A stretch of 64,000 nucleotides of DNA, taken from Sorghum bicolor. Lineage: Eukaryota > Streptophyta > Magnoliopsida > Poales > Poaceae. Of the stretch, positions 20,717 through 30,409 are shown piece by piece (the stretch's first letter is position 1; each line of letters opens with the position of its first letter). A program made the translations under genes and the position numbers. Location: assembly GCF_000003195.3 (NCBI RefSeq), contig NC_012874.2:2511001-2575000 (forward strand). The letters are read 5' to 3'. The notes under the pieces were generated by a model. The model did no database searches and had not been told where the DNA came from. It saw nothing but the letters and a program-made list of their open reading frames with translations.

Positions 20717-22990
20717 TCATTGAGGAAAATGATACTTTTCAGGCAGAGACTTTGCAAGTTGTTGATATTCACCCCTCGAGTAAATTGATATAAGCATGGA
20801 AGTAGTGGAAGCCTCAAGTGAGAAATTCTTCTCATCAAGTTTGGAGAGGTAAGCCCCAGCCCTGTTTATGTCACCTCTATGCAACAACCACCTAACTAGA
20901 GCATTTAACATACGTGAGTTTGGAGCAGTACCATTCTCTTCCATTGCTGAAAACAGCTCATCGAGCTCCTCAAGTGACCCTTCTTTTATTAGATTTTCTG
21001 CTATTAAGCAGTAGGTCTCAACATCCGGAACCAAACCATAAGCAGAGATAGTAGCAAACAAATCCATGGCATCTTCCTTTCTGCCACCTTTGAGCAAAGC
21101 ACCAATCATGATGTTGGCAGTAAAAATGTCAAGTTGAAGATCCTTAGAACACAGGCTATGAAACATTTTGAATGCTTCATCAACAAAATTATTTTTGCAA
21201 AGACCATTTATAATAATGTTGTATGTGTAGATGTTCATCTGTGTTCTGCTATTGATCATACTGAGATAGAGTTCCTTTGCTTCAGAAAATCTCCCGGTCT
21301 GAAACAATCCATGCAATATAGTATTATAAGTCACAACATCAGGTGTAAGTCCCTTCATTAACATTTCTCGGAAAAGGCTATAAGCATCATCTATCCTTCG
21401 AGCTTTGCAGTAGCCATGAAGCAAAGTATTATAAGTAACTTTATCAGGTTTCAAGCCAATTGAGACTATAACATCAAGTAGCTTCGCCGCTTCATCAATT
21501 CTACCAGTTAAGCAGTGGCCATCAACTAATGTATTATATGAGATAACATCAGGCCTCACACCCACACGTAACATCAAGTCAATCAGCCTTTGGGCTTCCA
21601 TGACCCGCCCTTCTCTGCATAAGTTACACATTAATGTGTTGAAGAACACCGTGTCAAGACGGATTCCTTGATCCAACACTTCAAAAAATAGTTCCTCAGC
21701 CTTCTCCCACTTGTCAACGGTGCAGAGTCCATAAACTAGGGAGGAAAAAACAAAGATGTCAGGAGTCATGCCTTCATCGATCATCTGATTGAATTTAAGG
21801 ACAGCATCGTCCACCCTGCCTAACTTGCATAGTGCATCTATTAGTGCTCCATAGGTGACTATGTTAGGACTCAACCTTTGCTGTCTCATTTTGTCAAATA
21901 TATGCATTGCCTCATCTATCATTGCCTTCTTAGCATATGCACAGAACATTATGTTGAAGATGTGATGATCAGGTGAAACACCATTTCCTACCATTAAATC
22001 TAGGAAACTATGCATTTCAGAAAGAGAACCTTCTGTAGCATATCCATGAAGCAAAATTCCATAGATAGTTACATTGGGTTTTATGCCCTTCCTAATCACA
22101 GAATCAAAAATATTCCTGGCTTCTGTGCATCTTCCATTCTTGCATAGGTAGTCCAGCAGCACAGCATAAATATAACAATCTGGTTGAAGACCATGTGTGG
22201 ACATTTCTTGAAGCATTTGAACCACCTCTTTCCACTTTCCAATAGAAAGGTATCCATGGATCAGACAAGTATATGTGTGATTGTTTGGCCTAACACCTTT
22301 ATCAATCATGTGCTGAAAGACACCCTTGGCTCTGTCAACCATTTGAGCTTTGCACAGGCCATCAATTACTGTGGTGTATGTCACAACATTTGGTGTATGG
22401 CTTCCATCTCCATCATCAGCCATCATGGACAGAAGCTCAAGTGCCTCCTCAGCTCTCTTTTCATTGCAGAAACCTTTGAGAAGTATGCTGTATGAAAAAA
22501 CATCAGGTGTGCAGCCAAACTCGGGCATTCGTCGAAGCAATATGTCTGTGGCCTCATCCACCCTCTTTGCGTCACAGAGGCCCTTGAGTAGTTGACTGAA
22601 GATGACTGTGTCATTCACCCTCCAGCCCGTCTTAAGGATGAGGCCAAAGGCGGCGAAGCCATGCTTCAAGCGGCCCATGCGGCAGAAGCAGCCGATGAGG
22701 ATGGTGTACGTGAAACTGCTGGGAGCCACCTTGATGGAGCATTCACGGATCATCCGGTTGAATAGGGAGACGACGAGCTCGGAGGCTGAGGAGCATCGGG
22801 CGCGCGAAACAGCAGTAAGCAGCTGGTTGAAAGCACGAACCGAGGCAGGCCTGGCGTGGGTAAGCATTTCATCGAACAGCTTCAGTGCATCGTTGAGGCC
22901 GAGGCTTCCCGAGTGTGCACGGTCGGCGATGACGCGCTCCAGCTCCAAGCACCGGTCGGCGGCGGCGGTCACGCGGCGCGAGCGCGACAT
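20717..22990 (-). CDS. Rf1-type pentatricopeptide repeat protein
   Basis: An uninterrupted intronless frame of 757 residues, the usual size of rice Rf1-like proteins. It is a P-class PPR protein. About 18 tandem 35-residue motifs run from about residue 50 to the end, many with the canonical pattern seen in DVVTYNTILHGLFQTGRFSE and DVISYNTLVDGHCLTGRIDE. No E or DYW domain follows. The N-terminus (MSRSRRVTAAADRC, then ERVIADRAHSGSL and ARPASVRAFNQLLTAVSRA) is the Rf1 family signature. It is Arg-rich, fitting mitochondrial import. Family members bind and process mitochondrial transcripts, some restoring male fertility. Its target here is unknown. It is about 35 residues shorter internally than the frameshifted paralogue, which has one extra motif after ADD. 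The ATG at 22990 is the first in frame near the family start. Confidence 0.92.
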   Translation of the reverse strand: MSRSRRVTAAADRCLELERVIADRAHSGSLGLNDALKLFDEMLTHARPASVRAFNQLLTAVSRARCSSASELVVSLFNRMIRECSIKVAPSSFTYTILIGCFCRMGRLKHGFAAFGLILKTGWRVNDTVIFSQLLKGLCDAKRVDEATDILLRRMPEFGCTPDVFSYSILLKGFCNEKRAEEALELLSMMADDGDGSHTPNVVTYTTVIDGLCKAQMVDRAKGVFQHMIDKGVRPNNHTYTCLIHGYLSIGKWKEVVQMLQEMSTHGLQPDCYIYAVLLDYLCKNGRCTEARNIFDSVIRKGIKPNVTIYGILLHGYATEGSLSEMHSFLDLMVGNGVSPDHHIFNIMFCAYAKKAMIDEAMHIFDKMRQQRLSPNIVTYGALIDALCKLGRVDDAVLKFNQMIDEGMTPDIFVFSSLVYGLCTVDKWEKAEELFFEVLDQGIRLDTVFFNTLMCNLCREGRVMEAQRLIDLMLRVGVRPDVISYNTLVDGHCLTGRIDEAAKLLDVIVSIGLKPDKVTYNTLLHGYCKARRIDDAYSLFREMLMKGLTPDVVTYNTILHGLFQTGRFSEAKELYLSMINSRTQMNIYTYNIIINGLCKNNFVDEAFKMFHSLCSKDLQLDIFTANIMIGALLKGGRKEDAMDLFATISAYGLVPDVETYCLIAENLIKEGSLEELDELFSAMEENGTAPNSRMLNALVRWLLHRGDINRAGAYLSKLDEKNFSLEASTTSMLISIYSRGEYQQLAKSLPEKYHFPQ

Positions 22991-23338
22991 GCCGACGGGG
23001 CGCCGCGGCGCTCGCGTGCGGCGCTAGCACTACTGGCACGGACGAACGCCGCGCCAGCCTCCGGGTCGGTGGAGCAGAGCAGATGGAGTGCGATGGGTGG
23101 GTGGAGGTGGAGCAGCCCGTGCCGCGCCGTGGAGGCGGAGGGAGTGGTGGGTGGGGCGGCGTGTTTGCTGGGTGCAGGGCGCCAGCCGCCAGACCCCTTT
23201 CCTGTCTCCGCTTCCTGTCAAGCTGGGTGGTGTCTGACGAGAGGAACAAGACTTGCACACACACAGCTCCCGCGCACTGGAAAACAGCCGCGCTTGCTGC
23301 TACTAGGAAGCTGATCATAGACTAGTTCTCCTAAAATT
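22991..23338 (-). promoter_or_regulatory. GC-rich 5' region of the intact PPR gene
   Basis: About 300 bp of GC-rich DNA immediately upstream of the PPR start, partly alignable with 7050-7295 upstream of the paralogue (shared GGTGGAGCAGAGC and GTGTTTGCTGGG). It presumably holds the promoter and 5' UTR. No clear TATA box was seen. Open frames on both strands here are composition shadows. Confidence 0.45.
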
Positions 23339-23374
23339 CCTCAGCTCTCATCTCAAGATAGATGTGGTCATCAG
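23339..23374. repeat. PPR-unit boundary motif, copy 3
   Basis: Third copy of the 36 bp boundary string, after which homology to the PPR units ends. It suggests the array originally continued or broke here. Confidence 0.75.
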
Positions 23375-23377
23375 AGA

Positions 23378-23940
23378 TTTTTTTTGTGAGGTATTGTTCT
23401 TTTATTTTTATAGTTGTCAGTTATTTTGGATATTCGGTACTTTGGTTCGGTTCGGTGCCTTGGTTCTCATAAAAATTCGGTTCCTCGAAAAATAGATATC
23501 GATCGGTTCCTTCCAAAAATCGATACCGAGGAAATTCAGTTTCGGTACTTTCGATTTACCGAAAAATACTGAATTGATTGCATGAACATGTAATAGCATG
23601 TTCAAAAGCTAATTTTGACATAATTTAGAAATAATTTCATAGAGAATAATTGTGCCAAATACATACATATACAAATTAACAAGACTATATGAGTAGAGTA
23701 CCACTACCACATATACAAAATATAATAGACTAAAATAGTGCTATTAACAATATAACTACAATTAAACTCAGCACATTTCAGTAAATTCGGTTCCCGAAGT
23801 ATACCTAAAAATTAGGAACCAAACGAGGTACTAAAAAATTCGGTTTCAGTACTTTCAGTTTGGTTCTCGGTATTTTCGGTTCGGTTCTCGGTTTTTATGC
23901 CCAGAGTGAGTTGTCAAAAATTATTTTTGTGAGGTATTTT
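23378..23940. repeat. TTCGGTT-rich repeat module
   Basis: The region contains many TTCGGTT, TTCGGTACTTT and TTCTCGG strings at both ends around an AT-rich centre. It is flanked by TTTTTGTGAGGTATT at about 23379 and 23927. It looks like a repetitive, probably transposon-derived insertion with flanking duplications. The family was not identified, and no coding sequence is visible. Confidence 0.45.
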
Positions 23941-25071
23941 ATTTTTAGCTTCCTCTGCTTTTCATGAGGTATTTTATGTTTAGCTGTCGGAGATTTTTTT
24001 TTATTTGATTTATTTTCCGTAAAGGTCATGAAATTTGTGATATGGTGCCGAAAACTCATATAAGATAAATTTAGAGTAAAAAAAAACGTGCAATGAGTTA
24101 TTATGGTCTGAGATTCCAGTAACACCGAGAGGAAGTTTAGGATAAAAAATAGCAAAAGGTAAAGGAATGTGCCCTCAAACCAATCAACATTGGTTAATAA
24201 AACACGAGAAATGTCTGGCCTCTCTGAATCTTGCCAGTAAACCAGGGTAATTTATGTATGACACGTTTGAAAAAAAAAAGACCGTAGTGGGAAATGGCAA
24301 CAGTCCATAGTACGGGCACACAATGACAACAGATTCAAGCAATAGCAAATTTCACTCGTCACTTGACAACTCACTTCAGAATTAAAGTACAATGCGGTGG
24401 CGCACAAAAATTGCTGAGCACTCGAGGCCTCATAGGAATCACTGTCTCACTGGGTAGCAGCATCAGCAGAGGTTACACATTAGCCGCCTCAGCGTATATC
24501 TGCACTAAAATGCCACGGTAATTAATCTCATGGTCTACATTAGATTAAAGTGATTCTTCGTGGCCCTCACTTGGAAGACAATTGATTCCAGATGGCTCTC
24601 AGAAATTCCCTTGGCATAGTGTTTTTCTCCCTGCAATCGAGCAACAGAGACAATGGCTTGGTAACTTAAGTGCATTGATGCTGTTTATTCAGTACTGTAT
24701 GGATTTTACAATACTACCTTTTGGTTGACAGTTTTCATCTGTTTTCAGCAAACTCAGCTGTTCGAAACATCAAATAGCGGATGTGAAGCAATTTTGACTA
24801 CAAGGGAGGAACATTGCATCGACTGGGCAAATCCTGCCAAGGAAGCTACCAACTGATGCCTTGTCATGTGGTGAAAAGGATGCCACCTCTCTTTTCCTTT
24901 CTATAAAATCCTTGTCCTCAGTCACCTGTGATTTCAGCAGTTGAAGCAGCCATCAGAAGTACAGCAGATGAAGCAGATGTGCAATTCACTCGAATAGAAG
25001 GGTATACTATTCTTCCACCAAGTCATGAAAATAGCAAGACAAAGCATAAATGTTGCATATATTCACATTCA
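23941..25071. other. Spacer without recognised gene
   Basis: No conserved reading frame or complete element was recognised. A TATA-like CTATAAAAT at about 24901-24909 is followed only by very short frames, so no gene is called. Confidence 0.4.
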
Positions 25072-25304
25072 GGCCTTGTTTAGTTCCGAAAAGTGAAAAG
25101 TTTTCGGTACTGTATTACTTTCGTTTGTTTGTGATAAATATTATCCAATTATGGATTAACTAGGATCAAAAGATTCGTCTCGTAATTTACAGCTAAACTG
25201 TGTAATTAGATTTTGTTTTCGTCTATATTTAATGTTTCATGCATGTGCTACAACATTCGATGTGACGGAAAATCTTGAAAACTTTTTGGTTTTTAGGGTG
25301 AACT
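25072..25304 (+). mobile_element. Tourist-like MITE (GGCCTTGTTTAG family), copy 3
   Basis: It starts GGCCTTGTTTAGTTCC and carries the family interior (AAAAGATTCGTCTCGTAATT, CATTCGATGTGACGG) to GGGTGAACT. The last 12 or so bases of the right terminal repeat are missing. Confidence 0.75.
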
Positions 25305-25739
25305 CCTCAGTGTAGAGGTCTTTGCAGAGTAACAACATGACAGATCCTGCAAGGATGCTGACAGACACAAGGAATTTTAGATTGTGCGTTCACCTGGTCT
25401 ATCAATCGCTCGATAGGACGGTGAAATGATTCAATTGTTGTCTGCTCATGTAGTCTTTTCAAGAGGAAAAGAGTAATGGTGGCTACTTCTGGGAAAGAAA
25501 CATGGAGTTCCACTGGGTAAAATGTGCTGATAGAACCTGAATCGCTGAAAGAATGCACTTCTCTTGGGAATCCCTTGATTTCAGCAGGTTCTTTGGCACC
25601 AGAATGCAAAGAAATAGTATCTAATCTAAACCATTCTCACTTCCTCAGCATAAACAAACTTCATCATATTAGTGTAGTAGTAAGTCACAGGGCACGAAAA
25701 TGATTGCATATCTACTTGATATAGTAGTGATCTGACCTT

Positions 25740-26192
25740 TTCGTGATCTCAGAACAGACCAAATATAATAGTACTACTTCCCCATTGCGTAGGTAAAGAA
25801 AGGTCATCCACATATTCTCCTTCTCCGGTGTATGTACCCTAAAAGAATTTATCGCACTTGTTGAGCCAAGGCAAGGGATCTGACTCGCCATTGCAGTAAG
25901 GAAAACCGAGCCTCGGATGGCAAGAATGACGGGCATAGCCATCATCGTAGTTGTCGTGGTAGGAACCGTGGTTGCCACCTCCACCATGAGGGTGATGTCG
26001 TGGGGAATCTAGTGGAGTCTTATCGGCACCACCACATCTTCGTCCGTCTCTCTACCGTTGCAATATCTAGAACTTCACAGTGCATGCGATCCTCGAATGA
26101 TGACTATCGAGGTGGTTGTTCAACGCAGTTAGTTGTGCTAGCATGAGATCCACCCTAGACATGGTATCGGAATCATTACTAGGGTTGTTCAT
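25740..26192 (-). pseudogene. Ty3/Gypsy gag N-terminal relic
   Basis: On the minus strand, ATG at 26190-26192 opens MNNPSNDSDTMSRVDLMLAQ, typical of a Gypsy gag start. In another frame RLGFPYCNGESDPLPWLNKC and then KFFRVHTPEKENMWMTFLYL follow. These match the conserved F.G..DP..WL.....F segment of Gypsy gag, here with stops and frameshifts between the parts. No protease or pol is present nearby. The plus-strand sequence at about 26192-26260 may be the remnant leader. Confidence 0.7.
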
Positions 26193-26916
26193 GGCTATCA
26201 ATTCCCCGGTTGTGGTATCTCATACCAGACTGATATGCCCTTGTTGATGAGAAGTGCACAAGGGAGAAGTAGAAGCAGCGGCATAGCAGGGTGAGTCTCT
26301 TGCTTGTGCCTTTTGAATTGGGCAATTAGCTTGGGCGTTTTAATCATAGGGCGTTTAGCTTGTGGTGTTTTTAACTTGGCAAATAGTATTTTACTGTAAG
26401 CCTACAAATGGACAAACTAGTGGCTAGTGAACTTGGTATTAACAAAAATTCAGATCAAAGGGGCTACTGCCCAGCCACTGAGTAGAAGAGACACAAGAAT
26501 TAGGGTTGAAGCGAAGGGGATAGTGACCAAAGAGGCACTCGTTCTCCACGGTGTATGGTAGAGGACTGCTTGACTAAAGAGACCCACACACAAGTTCTTC
26601 TTTTGACGACCCCATAATAATACATATTATTGTCCCACTTTAGGAGAGTTCTTCTTTTGATAAAACCTCTAATACAAACTACTGATCTTTATAGGTTAGG
26701 CCCTTCCGCAAATATAAAAATAAGTTAAATTTATTTTAGTTATTCCCAAAAAAAAATCCTAACTTGGGGACGCCCGTGGCCTCGTGCCCTCTCCTTCCCG
26801 AGCCTATACTTGTGACCCATAAAGAAGTCCACGCTAGTGACCATCGCAAATGTTCTAATGCTATCAAGTATATTTCGGTGCCTTTGTAATCTCAAAATAA
26901 GTTTCTTCCAATGTTA
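26193..26916. other. Spacer, possibly Gypsy leader/LTR remnant
   Basis: Sequence upstream of the Gypsy gag relic. It may contain decayed leader or LTR, but no terminal repeats or target duplication could be paired. Confidence 0.35.
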
Positions 26917-26919
26917 TAA

Positions 26920-27197
26920 GAGCATGTTTGGATCGTAGCTCGATCATCAGAATGTTTGGCTCAATAAATTATGGTGATTGGTTATGGTTGGTTAAAGTGA
27001 AGAATTTCTATTTTATCCTTTATAGTTTGCCAAGTTGGAGAATCACTTAGGGGTAATTTGGACTTTCAGCATCCATATAATCTCCCTACAACCTGATTTC
27101 ATTTAGCTTATGGGATTATGTTGATTATTCACCATATAATCAATCCTTTGGATCAATATTTGATTATATAACCCGAGAGGGATATCCAAACAAGGCT
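26920..27197. mobile_element. Tourist-like MITE, second family
   Basis: 278 bp with left end GAGCATGTTTGGATC and right end GATATCCAAACAAGGCT, imperfect inverted repeats flanked by TAA on both sides. The flanking DNA reads TATCAAGTATATTTCGGTGC before the element and a similar string after it, suggesting an older local duplication. Confidence 0.6.
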
Positions 27198-27520
27198 TAA
27201 TATCATCAAGTACATTTCAGTGCGCGCTGTATCCTCGAAATATTTTTCTTGCATATATAAACTCTCTCGCCAACCATTAGTTAATTGTGTGTGCCTACCT
27301 AACCATGTGCCTCAAAAAGGATAATATTTCATTTGCCATTTTGAAATTGCATGCCGGGCAAAAAAGGACTTGTAATATAATGTAGGATGGCTAATGGATG
27401 TACAAGACCAATCGCGTGAATTCATAAAATCGGATGCCTAATTATTGACGTCTTTATTTTTATTTATTAGTAACAATGCACAGGGTTTCAGACCTATAAG
27501 TAACGACCAAATATATATTA

Positions 27521-27777
27521 CTCTCTTCGTCTCTGAAAGCTCCAACTCCTAGAATCCATGTCAGTCAAACTTTTTTAATTCTGACCAATTTTATAGAAAA
27601 GAGCATCAATATCTATGGCATAAAATAAGTATCTTATGAAAATATATTTTATGATAAATCTAATGATATTAATTTAATACTATAAATTTTAGCGTTTTTT
27701 TTTATAAATTTAGTTAAAGTTTTAAAAGTTTAACTTATCATAACTCTAGAAATTACAGTTTTCAGAGACAGAGGGAG
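27521..27777. mobile_element. Stowaway-like MITE
   Basis: 257 bp from CTCTCTTCGTCTCTGAAA to TTTTCAGAGACAGAGGGAG with TA on each side. The CTCCCTCCGTC-type terminal repeats, TA duplication and AT-rich interior are typical of Stowaway (Tc1/mariner) elements of grasses. Confidence 0.85.
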
Positions 27778-27839
27778 TACATAAGCTAATAACTATGGAC
27801 TATGGTATCCCTTGTGCCATAGTGGACAACCGTTAATGA

Positions 27840-28206
27840 AGAACGATGGTGTCACCATCTCAGGTGCCAAAAATCAGCAGCCAAAAGCGACCGATCGTTT
27901 CGTTGTTCCGCAGCCCAGAGCCGTACGGCAGCTCAGCAGGGCGGACGGCCCAATGCAACTCTTCACCTCGCGAGACCATCCAAGACCCAATCCAACGAAG
28001 GAGCCCGGCGCGCGGACAACGCAACGAAAGCGGCCGCCGCAGGCCGGGCCATTTGCTGGCGTCATACGCTGATACGCACACGGAGCGCACGCGGATTCGC
28101 CTCCTCGACGACGCCAAAATCGCGGTTCCCAGACCCAACGGGCAACGGCCACCAACAATATCGCCATCAGATTAAGGAGGAAAAACAGGGCCATGTCGCG
28201 ACCCAA
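27840..28206. other. Isolated GC-rich block
   Basis: About 350 bp of GC-rich, CG-dense DNA inside AT-rich surroundings. Frames are open on both strands, but none shows a recognisable motif, start context or splice partner. It could be a captured first exon or promoter fragment. No function is assigned. Confidence 0.4.
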
Positions 28207-29298
28207 TTTCTTTAGGGTACTTTTTAATGCTATATAAAAACTATATGTATTTTTTATACTTATTAATTTTTATAGATATTATATATAAAAATTATGGTCC
28301 CAATGAATAATTTATATATAATATTTTTTATCTAATTATATTCATTCTCTCTCTATCCTCAAACAATTATATCACTTCATGTCTTGGATGTCGTGTAGAC
28401 ATGATTTCTAACTTAGATCCGATTTCTATGATTTTTGCTCTTTATTTTCAATAACTATCTTGCCACAAAAAAAATGCTTAGATGACACTGCAATTAATGT
28501 CTATAGAATCCATAATGATTTTCTGCATTGAGAGTGCCTCTTGGTCTCTTGGATCAATATACTATGGTCCAGATTAGAGTTTGCACAAGAGATGAGTTTA
28601 CAATATATATATATATATATATCACTTCTCAATAAATTCATTATTCAATCGCTTCGAAGTTGAAAACCTTTAATAGACTCTTCGACGGTAATATCACTAC
28701 GTCCAAAACCAAAGCGCTGGACGAGCTCTTCCCGACCACTGAAAAAGATATAGCCACGAAGATGCAAGGACAGAAAGGCCATCTCCTACATCCCTAAGCT
28801 ATGTCGATATTGATATGTTATCAAAACATGATGTCTTTTGTTACGATGATATAGCTTTAGTTATGTTATAGGTCGACCTCCTCTGATGCTTGCTAGGACT
28901 TAGGAACGTCTTGTATATTTGTTTAAACTTTTCTCTTTAATACAACAATACACAAACCTTTTGTGTATTTGAAAAAATCGTTAATCTTAGACTTTTGGAT
29001 TTATAAAAAGATAGTGTCAACGTGTGTATATGTAAATAAAAATTTACTGTGAAATTATATTTCATAATTACTTAGACTATATTTACATTAATTATAAATA
29101 CTATCACTACTTATATATATAGATATAATTATAACTTTAGCTATTTGTCCGTTGATAGATTTTTGATACTAAATTGGTCAAATTTCTATGTTTAATTGTG
29201 TTTTAGGATCTGTGCTGCAACTGTCGTTTTAACGGATTTGTAACTAGTGGCTCACAGATTTGATCCTATAAAATTTATAGACACACATTACCGAATTA
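28207..29298. other. AT-rich spacer with (AT)n microsatellite
   Basis: Very AT-rich sequence without a recognised gene. An (AT)10 microsatellite lies at about 28602-28622. Confidence 0.5.
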
Positions 29299-29520
29299 GG
29301 CCTTGTTCAGTTCGCAAAATTTTAGTATTTGGGGTACTATAACACTTTTGTTTTTATTTAACAAATATTATTTAATTATGAACTAACTAGACTTAAAAGA
29401 TCCGTCTTACAAATTACAGGTAAACTATGTAATTAGTTGTTGTTTTCGTCTAATACTCTATGCATGTGCAGTAAGATTCGATGTGACAGAGAATCTAATT
29501 TTTTTGGAGAACTTAAGGCC
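29299..29520 (+). mobile_element. Tourist-like MITE (GGCCTTGTTTAG family), copy 4
   Basis: 222 bp from GGCCTTGTTCAGTTCG to GAACTTAAGGCC, preceded by TTA and followed by TAA. First member of a run of four abutting copies that ends near the Ca2+-ATPase promoter. Confidence 0.8.
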
Positions 29521-29523
29521 TAA

Positions 29524-29747
29524 GGCCTTATTTAGTTGCGAAAACTTTTTGGATTCCACTATTGTAGCACTTTCGTTTGTATTTGGCAAATATTGTTCAA
29601 TTATGTACAAACTAGGCTCAAAAGATTTGTCTCGTAATTTACAGATAAACTGTATAATTAATTATTTTTTAATCTATATTTAGTGCTCCATACATATGCC
29701 GTAAGATTCATGGAATTTTGAAAAAAATTTGAATTTTGATGGGAACT
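29524..29747 (+). mobile_element. Tourist-like MITE, copy 5
   Basis: It begins GGCCTTATTTAGTTGCG, separated from copy 4 only by TAA, and runs to GGGAACT. Its right terminal repeat is decayed where copy 6 begins. Confidence 0.75.
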
Positions 29748-29982
29748 ACGTTTACTTCTACCCAAAAACCCAAAAATTTTCAAAATTTCCCGTCACATCG
29801 AACCTTTAGACATATGTATAGAGTATTAAATATAGACGAAAATAAAGACTAATTACACATTTTGGTCGAAATTGACGAAACGAATCTTTTGAGCATACTT
29901 AGTCTATGGTTAGACAATAATTATCACAAAGAAACGAAATTGCTACAGTGTCATGAATTTTTTTAATGAACTAAACACGGCC
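29748..29982 (-). mobile_element. Tourist-like MITE, copy 6 (inverted)
   Basis: The family interior appears in reverse orientation (TTTGGTCGAAATTGACGAAA, CGAATCTTTTGAGC) and ends CTAAACACGGCC. Its terminal GGCC is shared with the start of copy 7, so the two elements overlap by four bases. Confidence 0.75.
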
Positions 29983-30222
29983 TTGTTTAGTTCCTAAAAA
30001 AATTTGCAAAAATTTTCAGATTCTCCGTCACATCGAATCTTTAGACGCATGCATGGAGTGTTAAATATAGATGAAAATAAAAACTAATTGCACAGTTTGG
30101 TCGAAATTGACGAGACGAATCTTTTAAGACTAGTTAGTCCATGATTGGATAATTTTTTGTCAAATACAAACGAAAGTGCTACGGTGTCGATTTTGCAAAA
30201 AAATTTTGAAACTAAACCAGCC
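29979..30222 (-). mobile_element. Tourist-like MITE, copy 7 (inverted)
   Basis: 244 bp from GGCCTTGTTTAGTTCC to ACTAAACCAGCC, followed by TTA. The interior is in reverse orientation. It ends 55 bp before the putative TATA box of the Ca2+-ATPase gene. Confidence 0.8.
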
Positions 30223-30277
30223 TTAGTTAACTTTGCGACTTCTTCTCACACAATTATTTTTTAGACTGACGAGGGAG

Positions 30278-30287
30278 TATATAAATA
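30278..30287 (+). promoter_or_regulatory. TATA box of the Ca2+-ATPase gene
   Basis: TATATAAATA, 123 bp before the ATG at 30410. It is followed by a pyrimidine-rich leader of about 90 bases, as usual for a plant 5' UTR. The sequence just before it (GACGAGGGAGTA) resembles a Stowaway terminal repeat, so the core promoter may lie on or beside an old MITE end. Confidence 0.65.
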
Positions 30288-30409
30288 CACATTGGCCTCC
30301 GTACAGGCTTCTCTCCCGTCAGCGCTGAAAACCCCCCATTCCCTCCGCTCTCGCCGTCTCGGCGAGCTCGCTCCTCGTCTCCCGGTCCAGGAGGAGGTGG
30401 GTGTGAGGG

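Noticed and set aside
24890..25010. TATA-like CTATAAAAT with possible short transcript
   Set aside because: Only a ten-codon frame follows, and no conserved RNA structure was recognised.
25307..25609. 100-codon minus-strand frame
   Set aside because: No recognisable motif, starts in a MITE, and lies in transposon-rich DNA.
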